The notes beneath the pieces were generated by a model, which saw only the letters and a program-made list of their open reading frames with translations, was not told the DNA's origin and ran no database searches. Positions 11,260 through 22,103 of a stretch of DNA of 64,000 nt are shown piece by piece (position 1 is the first letter of the stretch; each line of letters starts with the position of its first letter). The position numbers were made by a program, and so were the translations under genes. The stretch comes from Castanea sativa (Eukaryota > Streptophyta > Magnoliopsida > Fagales > Fagaceae), in contig NC_134014.1 in NCBI RefSeq assembly GCF_040712315.1, positions 39,483,634-39,547,633 of the forward strand. Reading direction: 5' to 3'.

Positions 11260-11742
11260 TGCCATGCCTCGATTTGGAAAGTGTATATGGATGGGGCGGC
11301 TAATCGGAGAGGATGCGTGTTGGACTTGTTCTAACGTCCCACGAGGGAATTGTCTTCGAAAAATCTTTGAGATTGGCGTTCTCGGCTACTAACAATGAGG
11401 CTTTGAATATGAAGCGATCTTGGTAGGCATGCGAGATGGTACGTAAGATGGGTGGAAAAGAAGTCCATGTGTTCTCGGACTCTCGGTTAGTTGTCGGCCG
11501 GAGTCATGGGGACCATGGAGGCTAGAGACCCGAGAATGCAAGAATATCGGCCCGGAGTTAAGCGTCGGCAAGCGAGGTTTGACTCCTTCGTCTTAGCTCG
11601 CATCCACAGGAGTGGGAACACTCGTGCCGATTCCTTGGCTACGTTAGCAACGTCCTCGGCTCGGGACTTGCCCGGGATTATCCTTGTGGAGGATCTGCTA
11701 GAGCCTACTCTTATCCCCGCCGGGCGGCTCGCGTCCATCTAA
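11260..11742 (+). pseudogene. Second (archaeal-type-like) RNase H domain of element 1
   Basis: WKVYMDGAANRRG (about 11278), FSATNNEA (about 11385) and VHVFSDSRLVVG (about 11465) match the successive D, E and D regions of the extra RNase H found in Tat-lineage elements between RT and integrase. Frames change between the motifs. The downstream frame 11491-11742 holds a linker-like FVLARIHRSGNTRADSLATLA, the expected last block with the final acidic residue. Confidence 0.75.
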
Positions 11743-11942
11743 TAAGGGCACGAACCTAGTTGGATCGACTCGGTCATATCTTTTCTTAGGAATGATGTCC
11801 TTACGAGGACGAAATGCGAAAGCGAGATAAGATACGCGGCGAAAGGCGCCACGTTTACGGTTCTCCGAGGACCGAGCGGCAAACGATCCTTTTCGGGACC
11901 GTACTTGTTGTGTGTACACCTTTGATTCAACGGAAGGGCTTC

Positions 11943-12857
11943 TAGAAGAATTGCATGAAGGGATTTGTGGCAGCCAGGGGAAGGTCCCAGCCCACGAGCT
12001 CGACTCAGGGTTATTGGTGGCCCAATATGCAAAAGGAGGCTCAAGACTATGCCAGGAAATGTGATCAGTGCCAGAGGTTCGCCCCTAATATTCATCAACC
12101 TGGTGGGGTTCTTAACCCTATCTCCAATTCTTGGCCTTTTGCACAATGGGGATTGGACATAGTGAGGCCATTTTCGAGAGCAGCAGGAAATAAAAGATGG
12201 CTTTTTGTGGGAACAGACTATTTCACCAAATGGGTTGAGGCCGAGCCCTTAGCAAATATCAGAGATATTGATTCCAAGAAATTTGTTTGGAAAAATATTG
12301 TCACTAGATTCGGTATACCACACACACTTATCTCCGACAATGGCGTTCAATTTGACAGCAAGGCCTTTAGGCAATATTGTGGTGACATGGGTATCATAAA
12401 CAGATACTCCACCCCAGCGTATCCTCAGGGAAATGGGCAAGCCAAGGCCGTTAACAAGGTCATAGTCAGTGGGCTTAAGAAAAGGTTGGACGATGCGAAG
12501 GGCAGATGGGTAGAAGAGCTCCCTCATGTTCTATGGACGTATCGGACCACACCGCGCAGGTCCACGGGAGAAACGTCATTCTCTATGACTTATGGAGCCG
12601 AGGCGGTGATACCTCTGGAATCTGGTTTTCCCACCCTAAAGACGAGCTCCTTTAGCCCGGAGAATAACAATGGACTCCTGGAGAAAGATCTTGACTTGCT
12701 CGAGGAACGACGTGAGGCAGCTATGGTCCAAATGGCTTATTATCAACAGAAGCTAAAACGGGGATATGACGCCCACGTGAAGCTAAGACCACTTGCACAC
12801 AGTGATCTTGTACTAAGGAAAGTTGTAGGCACTTCTAAGAACCCGAAGCAGGGGTAA
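11943..12857 (+). CDS. Integrase of Tat-like element 1 (300-aa open frame)
   Basis: Part of the zinc-binding domain is visible (GYWWPNMQKEA then CDQCQRFA). The catalytic core follows with WPFAQWGLDIV (first Asp), LISDNGVQF (second Asp) and YPQGNGQAKAVNK. The last block normally reads GQAEA, and the catalytic Glu is a Lys codon (AAG) here. The C-terminal part carries ELPHVLWTYRTTPRRSTGETSF and a KVVGTSKNPKQG end. Integrase inserts the cDNA into the genome. Loss of the Glu should abolish this, so the copy would need trans help. The frame is otherwise clean, unlike the preceding pol. Confidence 0.85.
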
Positions 12858-13041
12858 GCTAGGACTGGAAGGCCTATCGCATTGTTTCGGTAGCACGCAT
12901 AGGGTCATATCGGCTAGGCGACCTAGATGAAAAAATTGTACCACGCCCGTGGAATGTAAATAATCTTAGAAGGTATTATTATTAATAAAAGGGGTTTTTG
13001 TCGAGTTAATATTTCAAAGTTATGAGTACCTCGACACTGTT

Positions 13042-15475
13042 GTTCTTGTTCTTAAGAATCAAACGAAACTTGGTTAAGTGCGGTCCTCGGACCCAAACTT
13101 TGTGGAAATTGATGTCTTGTCATTTGTTAAACGAACCTTAGTTACGCCTGGTCTTCGAACCTCCTACTTTGGGAAAATTAACATTTGAAGATTACCGTTC
13201 TTAAGAATCAAACGAAAACTTGGTTAAGTGCGATCCTCGGACCACAAACCTTGTGAAAATTGATGTCTTGTCATTTGTTAAAAGCAGAACCTTAGTTACA
13301 CGGGTCTTCGGACCTCCTACTTTGGGGAAATTAACATTTGAAGTTCTTGTTCTTAAGAATCAAACGAAACTTGGTTAAGTGCGGTCCTCGGACCAAAAAC
13401 CTTGTGGAAATTGATGTCTTGTCATTTGTTAAAACGGAGACCTTAGTTACGCGGGTCTTCGGACCTCCTACTTTGGGGAAATTAACATTTGAAGATTACT
13501 TGTTCTTAAGAATCAAACGAAACTTGGTTAAGTGCAGTCCTCGGACCACGAAACCTTGTGGAAATTGATGTCTTGTCATTTGTTAAACGAGACCTTAGTT
13601 ACGCGGGTCTTCGGACCTCTACTTTGGGGAAATTAACATTTGAAGTTCTTGTTTTTAAGAATCAAACGAAACTTGGTTAAGTGCAGTCCTCGGACCACGA
13701 GCCTTGTGGAAATTGATGTCTTGTCATTTGTTAAATAGAACCTTAGTTATGCCGGGTCTTCGGACCTCCTACTTTGGGGAAATTAACATTTGAAGTTCTT
13801 TGTTCTTAAGAATCAAACGAAACTTGGTTAAGTGCGGTCCTCGGACCACAAACCTTGTGGAAATTGATGTCTTGTCATTTGTTAAAGCAGAACCTTAGTT
13901 ACGCCGGGTCTTCGGACCTCCTATTTTGGGGGAAATTAACATTTGAAGTTCTTTGTTCTTAAGAATCAAACGAAACTTGGTTAAGTGCAGTCCTCGGACC
14001 ACAAACCTTGTGAAATTGATGTCTTGTCATTTGTTAAACGGAGAACCTTAGTTACGCGGGTCTTCGGACCTCCTACTTTGGGGAAAACTAACATTTGAAG
14101 TTACTTGTTCTTAAGAATCAAACAGAAACTTGGTTAAGTGCCGATCCTCGGACCACAAACCTTGTGGAAATTGATGTCTTGTCATTTGTTAAACGAGAAC
14201 CTTAGTTACGCGGGTCTTCGGACCTCCTACTTTGGGGAAATTAACATTTTGAAGTTCTTGTTCTTAAGAATCAAACGAGAAACTTGGTTAAGTGCAGATC
14301 CTCGAACCACAAACCTTGTGGAAATTGATGTCTTGTCATTTGTTAAACGGAGAACCTTAGTTACGCCGGGTCTTCGGACCTCCTACTTTGGGGAAATTAA
14401 CATTTGAAGTTACTTGTTCTTAAGAATCAAACGAGAAACTTGGTTAAGTGCAGTCCTCGGACCACAAACCTTGTGAAAATTGATGTCTTGTCATTTGTTA
14501 AACAGAACCTTAGTTACACCGGGTCTTCGGACCTCCTACTTTGGGGAAATTAACATTTGAAGTTCATTGTTAAGAATCAAACGAGAACTTGGTTAAGTGC
14601 GATCCTCGGACCACAAACCTTGTGGAAATTGATGTCTTGTCATTTGTTAAACAGAACCTTAGTTACGCCGGGTCTTCGGACCTCCTACTTTGGGGAAATT
14701 AACATTTGAAGTTACTTGTTCTTAAGAATCAAACGAAACTTGGTTAAGTGAAGTCCTCGGACCACAAACCTTGTGGAAATTGATGTCTTGTCATTTGTTA
14801 AAACGAGAACCTTAGTTACGCCGGGTCTTCGGACCTCCTATTTTTGGGGAAATTAACATTTGAAGTTACTTGTTCTTAAGAATCAAACGAGAAACTTGGT
14901 TAAGTGCGATCCTCGAACCACAAACCTTGTGGAAATTGATGTCTTGTCATTTGTTAAACAGAACCTTAGTTACGGCAAGGTCTTCGGACCTCCTACTTTA
15001 GGGAAATTAACATTTGAAGTTACCGTTCTTAAGAATCAAACGAGAAACTTGGTTAAGTGCTCCTCGGACCACAAAGCCTTGTGGAAATTGATGTCTTGTC
15101 ATTTGTTAAATAGAACCTTAGTTACGCCGGGTCTTCGGACCTCCTACTTTGGGGAAATTAACATTTGAAGTTCTTGTTCTTAAGAATCAAACGAAACTTG
15201 GTTAAGTGCGGTCCTCGGACCACAAACCTTGTGGAAATTGATGTCTTGTCATTTGTTAAACGGAGACCTTAGTTACGCGGGTCTTCGGACCTCCTACTTT
15301 GGGGAAATTAACATTTGAAGTTGCGTTCTTAAGAATCAAACGAAACTTGGTTAAGTGCGAATCCTCGGACCACAAACCTTGTGGAAATTGATGTCTTGTC
15401 ATTTGTTAAACAGAACCTTAGTTATGCCGGGTCTTCGGACCTCCTACTTTGGGGAAATTAACATTAGAAGTTACT
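13042..15475 (+). repeat. Tandem array, ~152-bp dimeric units (16 full copies plus a degenerate one)
   Basis: Direct repeats lie between the integrase and the antisense ORF. Each unit holds AACTTGGTTAAGTG, a CCTCGGACC block, TTGATGTCTTGTCATTTG, a CTTCGGACCTCC block and AATTAACATTTGAAG. The two halves of a unit align with each other (aaac-gaa-acttggttaagtgc-ggtcctcggacc versus aaacagaaccttagttacgccgggtcttcggacc, each followed by ccttgtGGAAATTgatg or ctttgggGAAATTaaca). The array is therefore a dimer of a monomer of about 76 bp. Short open frames inside are by-products. Most of each unit is invariant; differences cluster at a few fixed spots. Confidence 0.95.
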
Positions 15476-16059
15476 GATCTAAATAATCAAAACAGCAACT
15501 TGGTTAAGTCTTGTTCTCGGACTGCAAACTTGATTAAAGTTAATTTCTTATTGCGTCTGGAAATTAGCGCCTTACTGTTTGTTAGATCGGATCTTAAGTT
15601 CTATATCTTTAAACGTTAAGCAAATTTATATAAGGAATGGTCCTCGGATCTTACATCCTACTAAAAACAATGCTACACATTATAAGGTTTTAATCGTTAT
15701 ATGAGGTCTCTCTTTTTTTTAACCAAGGCATTGTTTAAACATATTAGCCATATCACTTTTTATTAAGTTTTTAATAACACGCGAATGACTGCTCGGGGGT
15801 TATGATTGTGCAAAACTTGAAGTTAGATTTGTTTGCTCTGCCCCTTTTTGACCATGTACTAATGGTAATCTTTATGACCCATATAACAAGAATAAAGTAA
15901 AATGGATGCTACATGAATGAGGATCAAACGAAATAACTATTCATTAATCACTTAAATGTACATTAGATATTTAATCCAGATCTAGAAAAAGAAAAGTCCT
16001 AAAGCTAGGTCCTAAGCTTTTGGGGGGGGTCTTGCTGAGAGGTACTGGTGGCCTCGGTC
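15476..16059. other. Spacer between tandem array and antisense ORF (element 1)
   Basis: AT-rich and non-coding. A degenerate half unit of the array (TTGGTTAAGTCTTGTTCTCGGAC) is still visible at about 15490. Confidence 0.6.
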
Positions 16060-18560
16060 TTTCTCAACTCCAGCTCAAAGGGAGTCAGGACTTGCTTTCC
16101 TTTGTCTGCTGTCTTCGTTGGAAGGACGTTGGGTTCCACTTTCTGGCTCAAGTCCTTCTCTGCATCCCCGCCTCCTTCCTTCTCTTTGTTGGAACACGAA
16201 GGTTACGTAGGATCTGGAATTAGCTGGGATCATCGGAGGCGGAGCGAGGGAGAGTTGACTCGGGGGTAGGAGTAGCAGCAGGAGCCTCTTCAATCTCCTG
16301 TATCTCCAGGGGAAGCCAAACGTTCTCGGACTTCCTTAGATCCGAGGATAGAGGAACTTCAGCTATGTTTAGGGCTTCCCCCCAGACTTTCTGACAGTAC
16401 TCCCGGCACAAAGCCGCGAAGGCCTCTGTCAGCTGCTCCTCGGTGTTGGCTACCCCTTCCTCGTAGCTCGTACGGCAGCGACTGTAAGAGCGATGGAATG
16501 AGCTGGCTTCTTCCTTCAGGCGCAAGTTCCTGTTCCAACGCCGAGCGTGCCCGTTGGGCTCGGGAGAGCTCATCATCTTTTTCGTGAAGGAGCTTGCACT
16601 GCCCTTCTATTTGGGTCTTCATGGTCTTCAGATTCGCCTCGGCCCCATTCTTCTCTCTCTTTAGATCAGCCACTTCCGAGGTAAGCTTCTCATTCTAAGC
16701 AAGGGCTGTGCCCAAGGACTTCTCGGTCCATCCTAATCTCAGCTCGAGTTCTGGCCTTCTTGAGTGTCTTCTATGAACTTCTCGGCTACAAAGACCTCAC
16801 TGAATGGCTGTAACAAAGTATGATGGAATCGGGAATAGTAAAAAACTTATGAATATTGTTAAAAGTGGAATCTTCCTAAAAAGGGTAAACTTTCAGTAGC
16901 GCTAAGTCTCTTTTTAAAGAGAGGAATAGTTGTGGTTCAGCTCATTTTTTCCAAGGTCTCCATATCCTTGGGCGGGAAAGAGGCGGCTCCAACACTTCGG
17001 CCAGTGGTGGGCATGGCCTTGTTGAACCGCCCTTATACTTGGATTGACAAGAGATGGGTGCACCATCCAATCTTAAGTCGGGGGACCGGTGACCGGTGCT
17101 CGGCGCACTTCGGCCTCGTCCCCGATCTCCCCGCTTTCAGCGAGCGGGCCTGCCCTTGCCTTTGTCCGGCTTCCGTCGCCGAACCGGGTGAGGATGTAGT
17201 CATGGTTTCTTGGGTTCCTTGCAGATCGACCCCTCTGTCTCCCCCTTTCTCTTCTTTTTGTGATCCTCGAGTGGAAGTTTTGGCTCGATTTGGAGGAGGG
17301 GAGGTGGCAAAGATCGAAGAGCTTGGGACCCCCCGTCTTTCTCTCCACAACCGTCACAGCTCTCTTGCTTAGGAGACCCTACATCCTGTCCATATCCTCC
17401 TCGGATTCATCCTCTGGTTGGGCAACGACTAACCCTGCAATTCCAGAGGCCTCGGTGGCTTCTTCCTCCTCGTCAGAAAGTACGACGAACTGATTCCCTC
17501 GAGGTCTTTCGGTGTCTTCAAGTTGGAATTGATCTATCTCTTCGTCTAGTGTATGTGAAGAAGACACACTCTTACGGAACAACAGTTGCCTGAGAGTGCA
17601 CGACGAGGGGAATTGTCGCTATGGGCTGGTTGTACAAAACGGTGTGAGGGGCGTCAGGGAGATTGTGGTCGTCCAAAAAGTGGGGTCGGGCTACGTTTAT
17701 TCTCCTTCGTCTTCGGTCACCCGCGATTATGGCGTTTTCTATCTCACCGGAAGTCCGAAGAGATGGGATTGTACCCCGAAATCGGATGAGCAGCTCTAAG
17801 TTGTAAGTCCTCGGCCGACAAACACCTCGGAGCGAAGCACTCGGTTTAGATCGGCAACTTGTTGCTGGGTGGCTCAGGCGCGGACGCACGTGCTGCTTAT
17901 CTGCAAAGAAAGACGTGAAAGTGAACAACATGGTCAGATTCACACAGCCAGTGATAAAGTTAAACAAATGTAAATACATGTTAGTGTGCATGTTTGTGAG
18001 TATTAAAGGAAGTTGTGAGATGGGGAGGTTAATCCTAAGGTGTCGCACACGGATTTCCCCACTCAGGGGCAGTGGAGGCCGTCGTGCCAATTCCCAGAGA
18101 CGATCAGGTAGTCATCCTTCATGCCTTTGTTGGATTTGGGCAGACAGGAGATTAGCCTAACGACGCTGGAGCGGGATTTAATATAGTAACCTACGTTGGA
18201 GAGTTTATGGGACTCGTACAAAAAGACAACATCATGCCAGGTGAGGTTTAGACCCATCTGCTCGTTTAAAGCATCGACGCTACCCAAAACTCTAAAAACG
18301 TTTGGAAGGCACTGATCGGGACACAACCGGTGGTTGCGAAGGTACTCCCTAGTTACAGGCCTCATTGGGAGGGTCATCCCACCCTCTATAAAAGCTATCA
18401 TTGGGATGATAACCTCTCCCTCCTTTCTAGAGCCGGCCATGGCTTCCGCCGGGCAATATTTTAAACCTACATCGCCGGGAATGTTATACTTGGCTCTGAA
18501 GCCTTCCATTCCAGTGGCGGTATCAACTAGACACTTAAACCTACCCATCAGAAAAGAATG
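16060..18560 (-). pseudogene. Antisense extra ORF of element 1 ('putative gypsy type transposon' domain plus coiled coil)
   Basis: This ORF runs opposite to gag-pol. The first exon (18063-18548) encodes 161 aa including GEVIIPMIAFIEGGMTLPMRP and an LCPDQCLPNVFRVLGSVDAL segment. This matches the pattern of the Pfam family called 'Putative gypsy type transposon' (hydrophobic-Pro-rich, then QL-PN-WR). A likely intron ends at about 17905 (CTTTCTTTGCAG). Further segments follow: RPHFLDDHNLPDAPHTVLYNQP (about 17620-17720), an acidic-tail-like VVLSDEEEEATEAS frame (17379-17582), and a Lys/Glu-rich coiled coil (LKREKNGAEANLKTMK..., 16359-16673). It is broken by frame changes. Extra antisense ORFs are known in Tat-lineage elements; their function is unknown. 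Confidence 0.7.
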
Positions 18561-19042
18561 AAAGGCTAAACTCTAAAGGGGAGAATATCTACGAGGACAG
18601 CCGAGGACTATATCCGAGGAGAAAAGGTTAAAGATAGAGAGAGCAAGAACTTACAAAGTTAAAGGTGTGCAAATTTCCACGGTTTTCTGCAGGTAAAGTA
18701 TGATTGTTGATGTTTTGATGGGATTAGCCCCTGGGGAATTAAATGAAGGCGTAGGTTCCCGAAGCGTCACGATGTGCGAAAAAGCGACCTCGAAATTATA
18801 TTTGTCTCGCCCAAATTTTTGTGGAGTAACGAGGACTGTTGGATACCCATCTCGCCGTTGAACGTGGAAGACAAAGTGTGGCTTACAGCAATAAATGTGC
18901 GCATTTTTTAAAATAAAACCGCCAAGTAGCATCTTCTGGGACGCGAAACGATTTCCACACGTGTAATCACTCACAAAGTGTGTGGAGTAGGTTCTCGTCA
19001 GATCAAAACCCTATTTTTCTCCTCGGACGTTGAAAATTAGAG

Positions 19043-19056
19043 TTTTGAGGGGCTAT
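19043..19056 (+). other. Polypurine tract of element 1
   Basis: TTTTGAGGGGCTAT lies directly before the 3' LTR and contains a GAGGGG purine run, the expected primer for plus-strand cDNA synthesis. Confidence 0.7.
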
Positions 19057-19788
19057 TGTGGGGAGTAAAAAGACCCTGATGGAGATGTGGGCCTTTGGGC
19101 CATGCTAAGGAAGGCCGACCTACTCTTGGGTTTAGAACTTGTTAGTACTACGGGTCAGCCCATACGCCGAGGATGAATTTCTCTTCGGACGGACACCGGA
19201 GAACCCGGGACTTCATGGTAAAGGTTAGGGAATGACACGGTCAAGACCAATGGTTAAAGGGGGTAAACCCTTGAATGTCCCAGAAGCACCGATGATAGAG
19301 AAATACCAAAGATAAAGGCTGTCACCTCCACATTAAAGACCCTGCACCTACCACCCTGGCCGCATTAATGGGGAAGTGACACCTGAACAGTGGAAGGGAA
19401 ACTTCTGGTTACTATTCAAAGGCACTGAGAAAAGAAATATCTAGGCTAAGGGGGAGTTGGGGCAACACGTGTACAAAGTATCAAAAAGATGAGTATTTAA
19501 GGAGCAACTTAGAACAGAAATAAGGGGCTCCCTTCTTTGTAATCTAAAAAGAAAAAGAAAAAAAGAGAAAGAGATAATATAAGAACAGCTCTCGGCTTAC
19601 GTCCGAGCAGGTTGATTTACAATATTCCTTGTTGCTTTCAGGTGTTTGCAATCTTTAGCTTGTCATTTAATCCTCAAACACTTCTAACCTGGGTTTCAAG
19701 CCCACACTCTACAAATTCATATTGTTTAAGGCTCATTGGGCCTGAGCCCGTAACTGTTCTTGGGGCCAGGTGCAATTGTGCACTTACA
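19057..19788 (+). repeat. 3' LTR of Tat-like element 1 (732 bp)
   Basis: Starts TGTGGGGAG, ends CACTTACA, and is followed by the TSD AAAAC. It is about 98.8 percent identical to the 5' LTR by eye count apart from the 20-bp indel. Confidence 0.95.
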
Positions 19789-19818
19789 AAAACATTTATG
19801 TGATAAAAAGCCAGTTTG

Positions 19819-20208
19819 GAACTGCAACCAATACCGATAAAACCTCGGCGAACGAAGCAAGACCGGTATACTATTAGAGGATCTTGCTCTAAGGTCTTGG
19901 TGGGTGCTGAATCTCCGCCACGAGGTGAAGGTTCGATACCGGCCTTGGCTCGCAAAGTTGCCCTCTAGCAATTGCTTTATCTCTTGCTTGGCGCGTGGCT
20001 CGGAGATGTTGACGGACGCGTATTTGAGGAGCATGGAGTTGAAGTTAAGGACATGCGTTTTCTTCTGCGGGGACCATGCGCTAAGGCTGAGGCTGACGTC
20101 GGCGCGGCGGAGCATGGCACGAAAGCTGACGGTGGCGACGAAGACTATAAGGAGGAGAATGCTGAATAAAGGGTGGACGGAGCGTTTTTGTGGGTGTGGC
20201 AGTTTCAT
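19819..20208 (-). pseudogene. Captured 5' fragment of a GT29 sialyltransferase-like gene
   Basis: A minus-strand frame from the ATG at 20208 encodes about 130 aa that resemble the N-terminus of plant sialyltransferase-like (GT29) Golgi proteins. It has a short cytosolic start, a membrane anchor (PLFSILLLIVFVATVSF, residues 14-30), a stem with KQEIKQLLEGNFAS (residues 75-88), and SIPVLLRSPRFYRYWLQF just before the catalytic region. Similarity ends at about residue 130. No sialyl motif follows, because the captured segment runs into the retroelement junction. The sequence upstream (20209 to about 20520) is probably donor leader. It sits within MULE TIRs, so it is a captured fragment and not the resident gene. 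The identification is from memory of the family. Confidence 0.55.
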
Positions 20209-20773
20209 GGGTTTTGCTAAAAACGGCCACGTTTACGGTTTGATTTTTATTGGGTCGAGGTCAAATCCATTGTCTTCTTCAGTTTTAGGAGTGTTCTTGG
20301 ACATTGAAAGAGATGGGATGTTGAAAGATTGAATCTTGGCATTAAATGGTGGAAAGAAAGCTGAAAATTTTTTGTGAGAGATTGATGAGTAGCTAGTTTC
20401 TTGAAAGTGGTAGTGGGAGTTTTGTTGTTATTCTGTTTTGGATTTATAATGTGGAGGATTTGGTTTGAGAAGTGTGTAAGAAATTTACAAGCTTTTTTGG
20501 CGAGTGATTTGGGTGTGGAATGATTCCTCATTTTTCTTTTAATATCAGTTTTTTTTTAATTTTTTTTAATTTCCGAAATTTATTAAAAAAAAAAGTCAAA
20601 ACGACTTAGTTTTGGCTCAATTAACGGCAGGACATAACTAAAGTTTAACAGAGTACCAAATTAACAACAATTGAATGTTAGAAGACTGGAAATGACAAAA
20701 TTAAAAGTTAGAGGATTGAAATGAAAAAGACTAAAAGTTAGAAAGTCAATTTTGCATTTTTGCCAATATAATT

Positions 20774-21621
20774 TGTTCTCTAAATTTTGAGGAAAATAAA
20801 TTGTTCTCCCAAAAACTCAAACAATTTCTAAAATTATTTTTCATTTATCTATTTCAAAAAATCTATCATCATTTTATTATTTGGATTTATTTTTCCTGTA
20901 CAACTAAATTGTTTGAGTTTCACATATATTATTCAAAATTTTATTGTCTTAAAAAGATATTATTATATTTATAATTTTTCTTCTCGTAAGCGTAGCTTCA
21001 AACTATTGATCAAATTTTGTTTACTAATATAGATAAATGAGATTAGAACTGCATATTTCTCAAACATTCCTAAGAGACTATACTATATTATAAATTTAAT
21101 ACTTAAAATAATATGTAGGAAAAAATAGACTTTATGTCTAAAATTGAACACTTCACCTATCGAAATGAAAGAAAATAATTTGTATAACAACATAAAGAGA
21201 ACATGATCTAAATTTTGTTTTTATTGCATACACTTTTATTTATTAAGATTTAATTTTCTTTAAATGGATCTTCATATCCCATTTTTTTTGCTACGTACTT
21301 TCCTATTGAGCATTCTCATTCGTTACATCATTGGCCACATCATTATTCTTTTTATTATTTATTTTTTACTTTTAATTTTTTGCCAATATTAATTATATAA
21401 ATATATTGGTTTTACAAATTTATCTTAGGCAGTTTTAAGTTTACATATTTATTTACTTTAATTTTGATGTTATAACTAAATAATAAATCAATGAAAAATA
21501 AAAATATTGTCTACACATATTCATCTTGAGTGGTTTAATTTTAATAGCTGATGGACACATTCAAATACATAGCAACATTGTATTTTGATATAAATTCAAA
21601 ATCTCACTTCCAAAATAATTA
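20774..21621. other. AT-rich spacer, nothing recognised
   Basis: Very AT-rich sequence between the Pack-MULE and the second retrotransposon. No coding frame, repeat ends or RNA gene were seen. Confidence 0.6.
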
Positions 21622-21626
21622 AGTAT

Positions 21627-22089
21627 TGATGATGCAAAAAATCAACAGTTGAGTTCTTCATCATAGTGGATGGATGATGCTGTGAATGGGGTAATCTTTG
21701 TAGATGAGAAACTTGCAAAACAAACTGGGTGGAAGAGTAACACGCCGGTGTGACGTCAGCCAAACCACCTCCGATGCTTAACTAGTAAGGGAGAAAGATT
21801 CTAGAGAGAAAATGAGTATAGAGTGATTTCGTAGAGTATTTGTGTGTACCTTTAGCTTCTATTATCTTCTTTTTTATAGTTGTATACCTCATTAATGGGC
21901 AATGATGTGCTGCATTTATGCTCAATGGCTAGTACGTTACAGAATCTTTGTCTAGAGGTCACAGCTCGTTCTGTGACCATTGGTTCGTCAGTTATGTTTT
22001 GTCATCAATGATTATAATAAATGCGTAACATCTTCTCTGAGTGAATGACGATCTTCGTATAATGATGATCATAAATTTCTAGTTCATCA
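21627..22089 (-). repeat. 3' LTR of element 2 (left end in this window)
   Basis: Begins TGATGATGC and ends GTTCATCA on the plus strand. It matches 31004-31467 along its full length with scattered substitutions. It contains CACGCCGGTGTGACGTCAG and paired AATGACGATCTTCGTAT segments. Confidence 0.92.
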
Positions 22090-22103
22090 GCTGCCCCCTT
22101 GTT
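22090..22103 (-). other. Polypurine tract of element 2
   Basis: GCTGCCCCCTTG on the plus strand reads CAAGGGGGCAGC on the element strand, directly beside the 3' LTR. Confidence 0.7.

Larger units (their letters stand above)
6875..19788 (+). mobile_element. Ty3/Gypsy LTR retrotransposon, Tat-like, 12.9 kb
   Basis: It has two LTRs with TG...CA ends, a 5-bp TSD AAAAC (6870-6874 and 19789-19793), a primer-site-like stretch after the 5' LTR and a purine tract before the 3' LTR. The order is gag, protease, RT/RNase H, a second RNase H-like domain, integrase, a 2.4-kb tandem array and an antisense ORF. A second RNase H, a repeat-rich 3' region and an extra antisense ORF are hallmarks of the plant Tat lineage. 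By eye the LTRs differ by about nine substitutions and one 20-bp indel, so insertion was recent. Pol is full of frameshifts, so this copy looks non-autonomous as sequenced. Confidence 0.93.
6622..20764. mobile_element. Pack-MULE with ~250-bp TIRs, split by an LTR retrotransposon
   Basis: The left TIR (6622 to about 6870) starts GGCAAAAAAATAAAATTGACC. The right TIR (about 20520-20764) is its inverted counterpart, and the two match over about 245 bp. The flanks TATATAATT (6613-6621) and AATATAATT (20765-20773) form a 9-bp TSD with one mismatch. Without the retrotransposon the element is about 1.2 kb. The interior that remains (19794 to about 20520) holds a fragment of a host gene in reverse orientation, so this is a gene-capturing Pack-MULE. 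The retroelement inserted at the inner edge of the left TIR. Confidence 0.82.

Noticed and set aside
14138..15168. Open frames of 76-102 codons across the tandem array
   Set aside because: They repeat the same peptide because the DNA is a tandem repeat; they are by-products of the array, not genes.
16932..17372. 146-aa plus-strand frame in element 1
   Set aside because: It is the shadow of the antisense ORF on the opposite strand, where the recognisable motifs are.
19726..20208. 160-aa minus-strand frame as an intact gene
   Set aside because: Only the first 130 or so residues resemble a protein family. The rest reads through the retrotransposon junction and LTR, and the whole lies within MULE TIRs.
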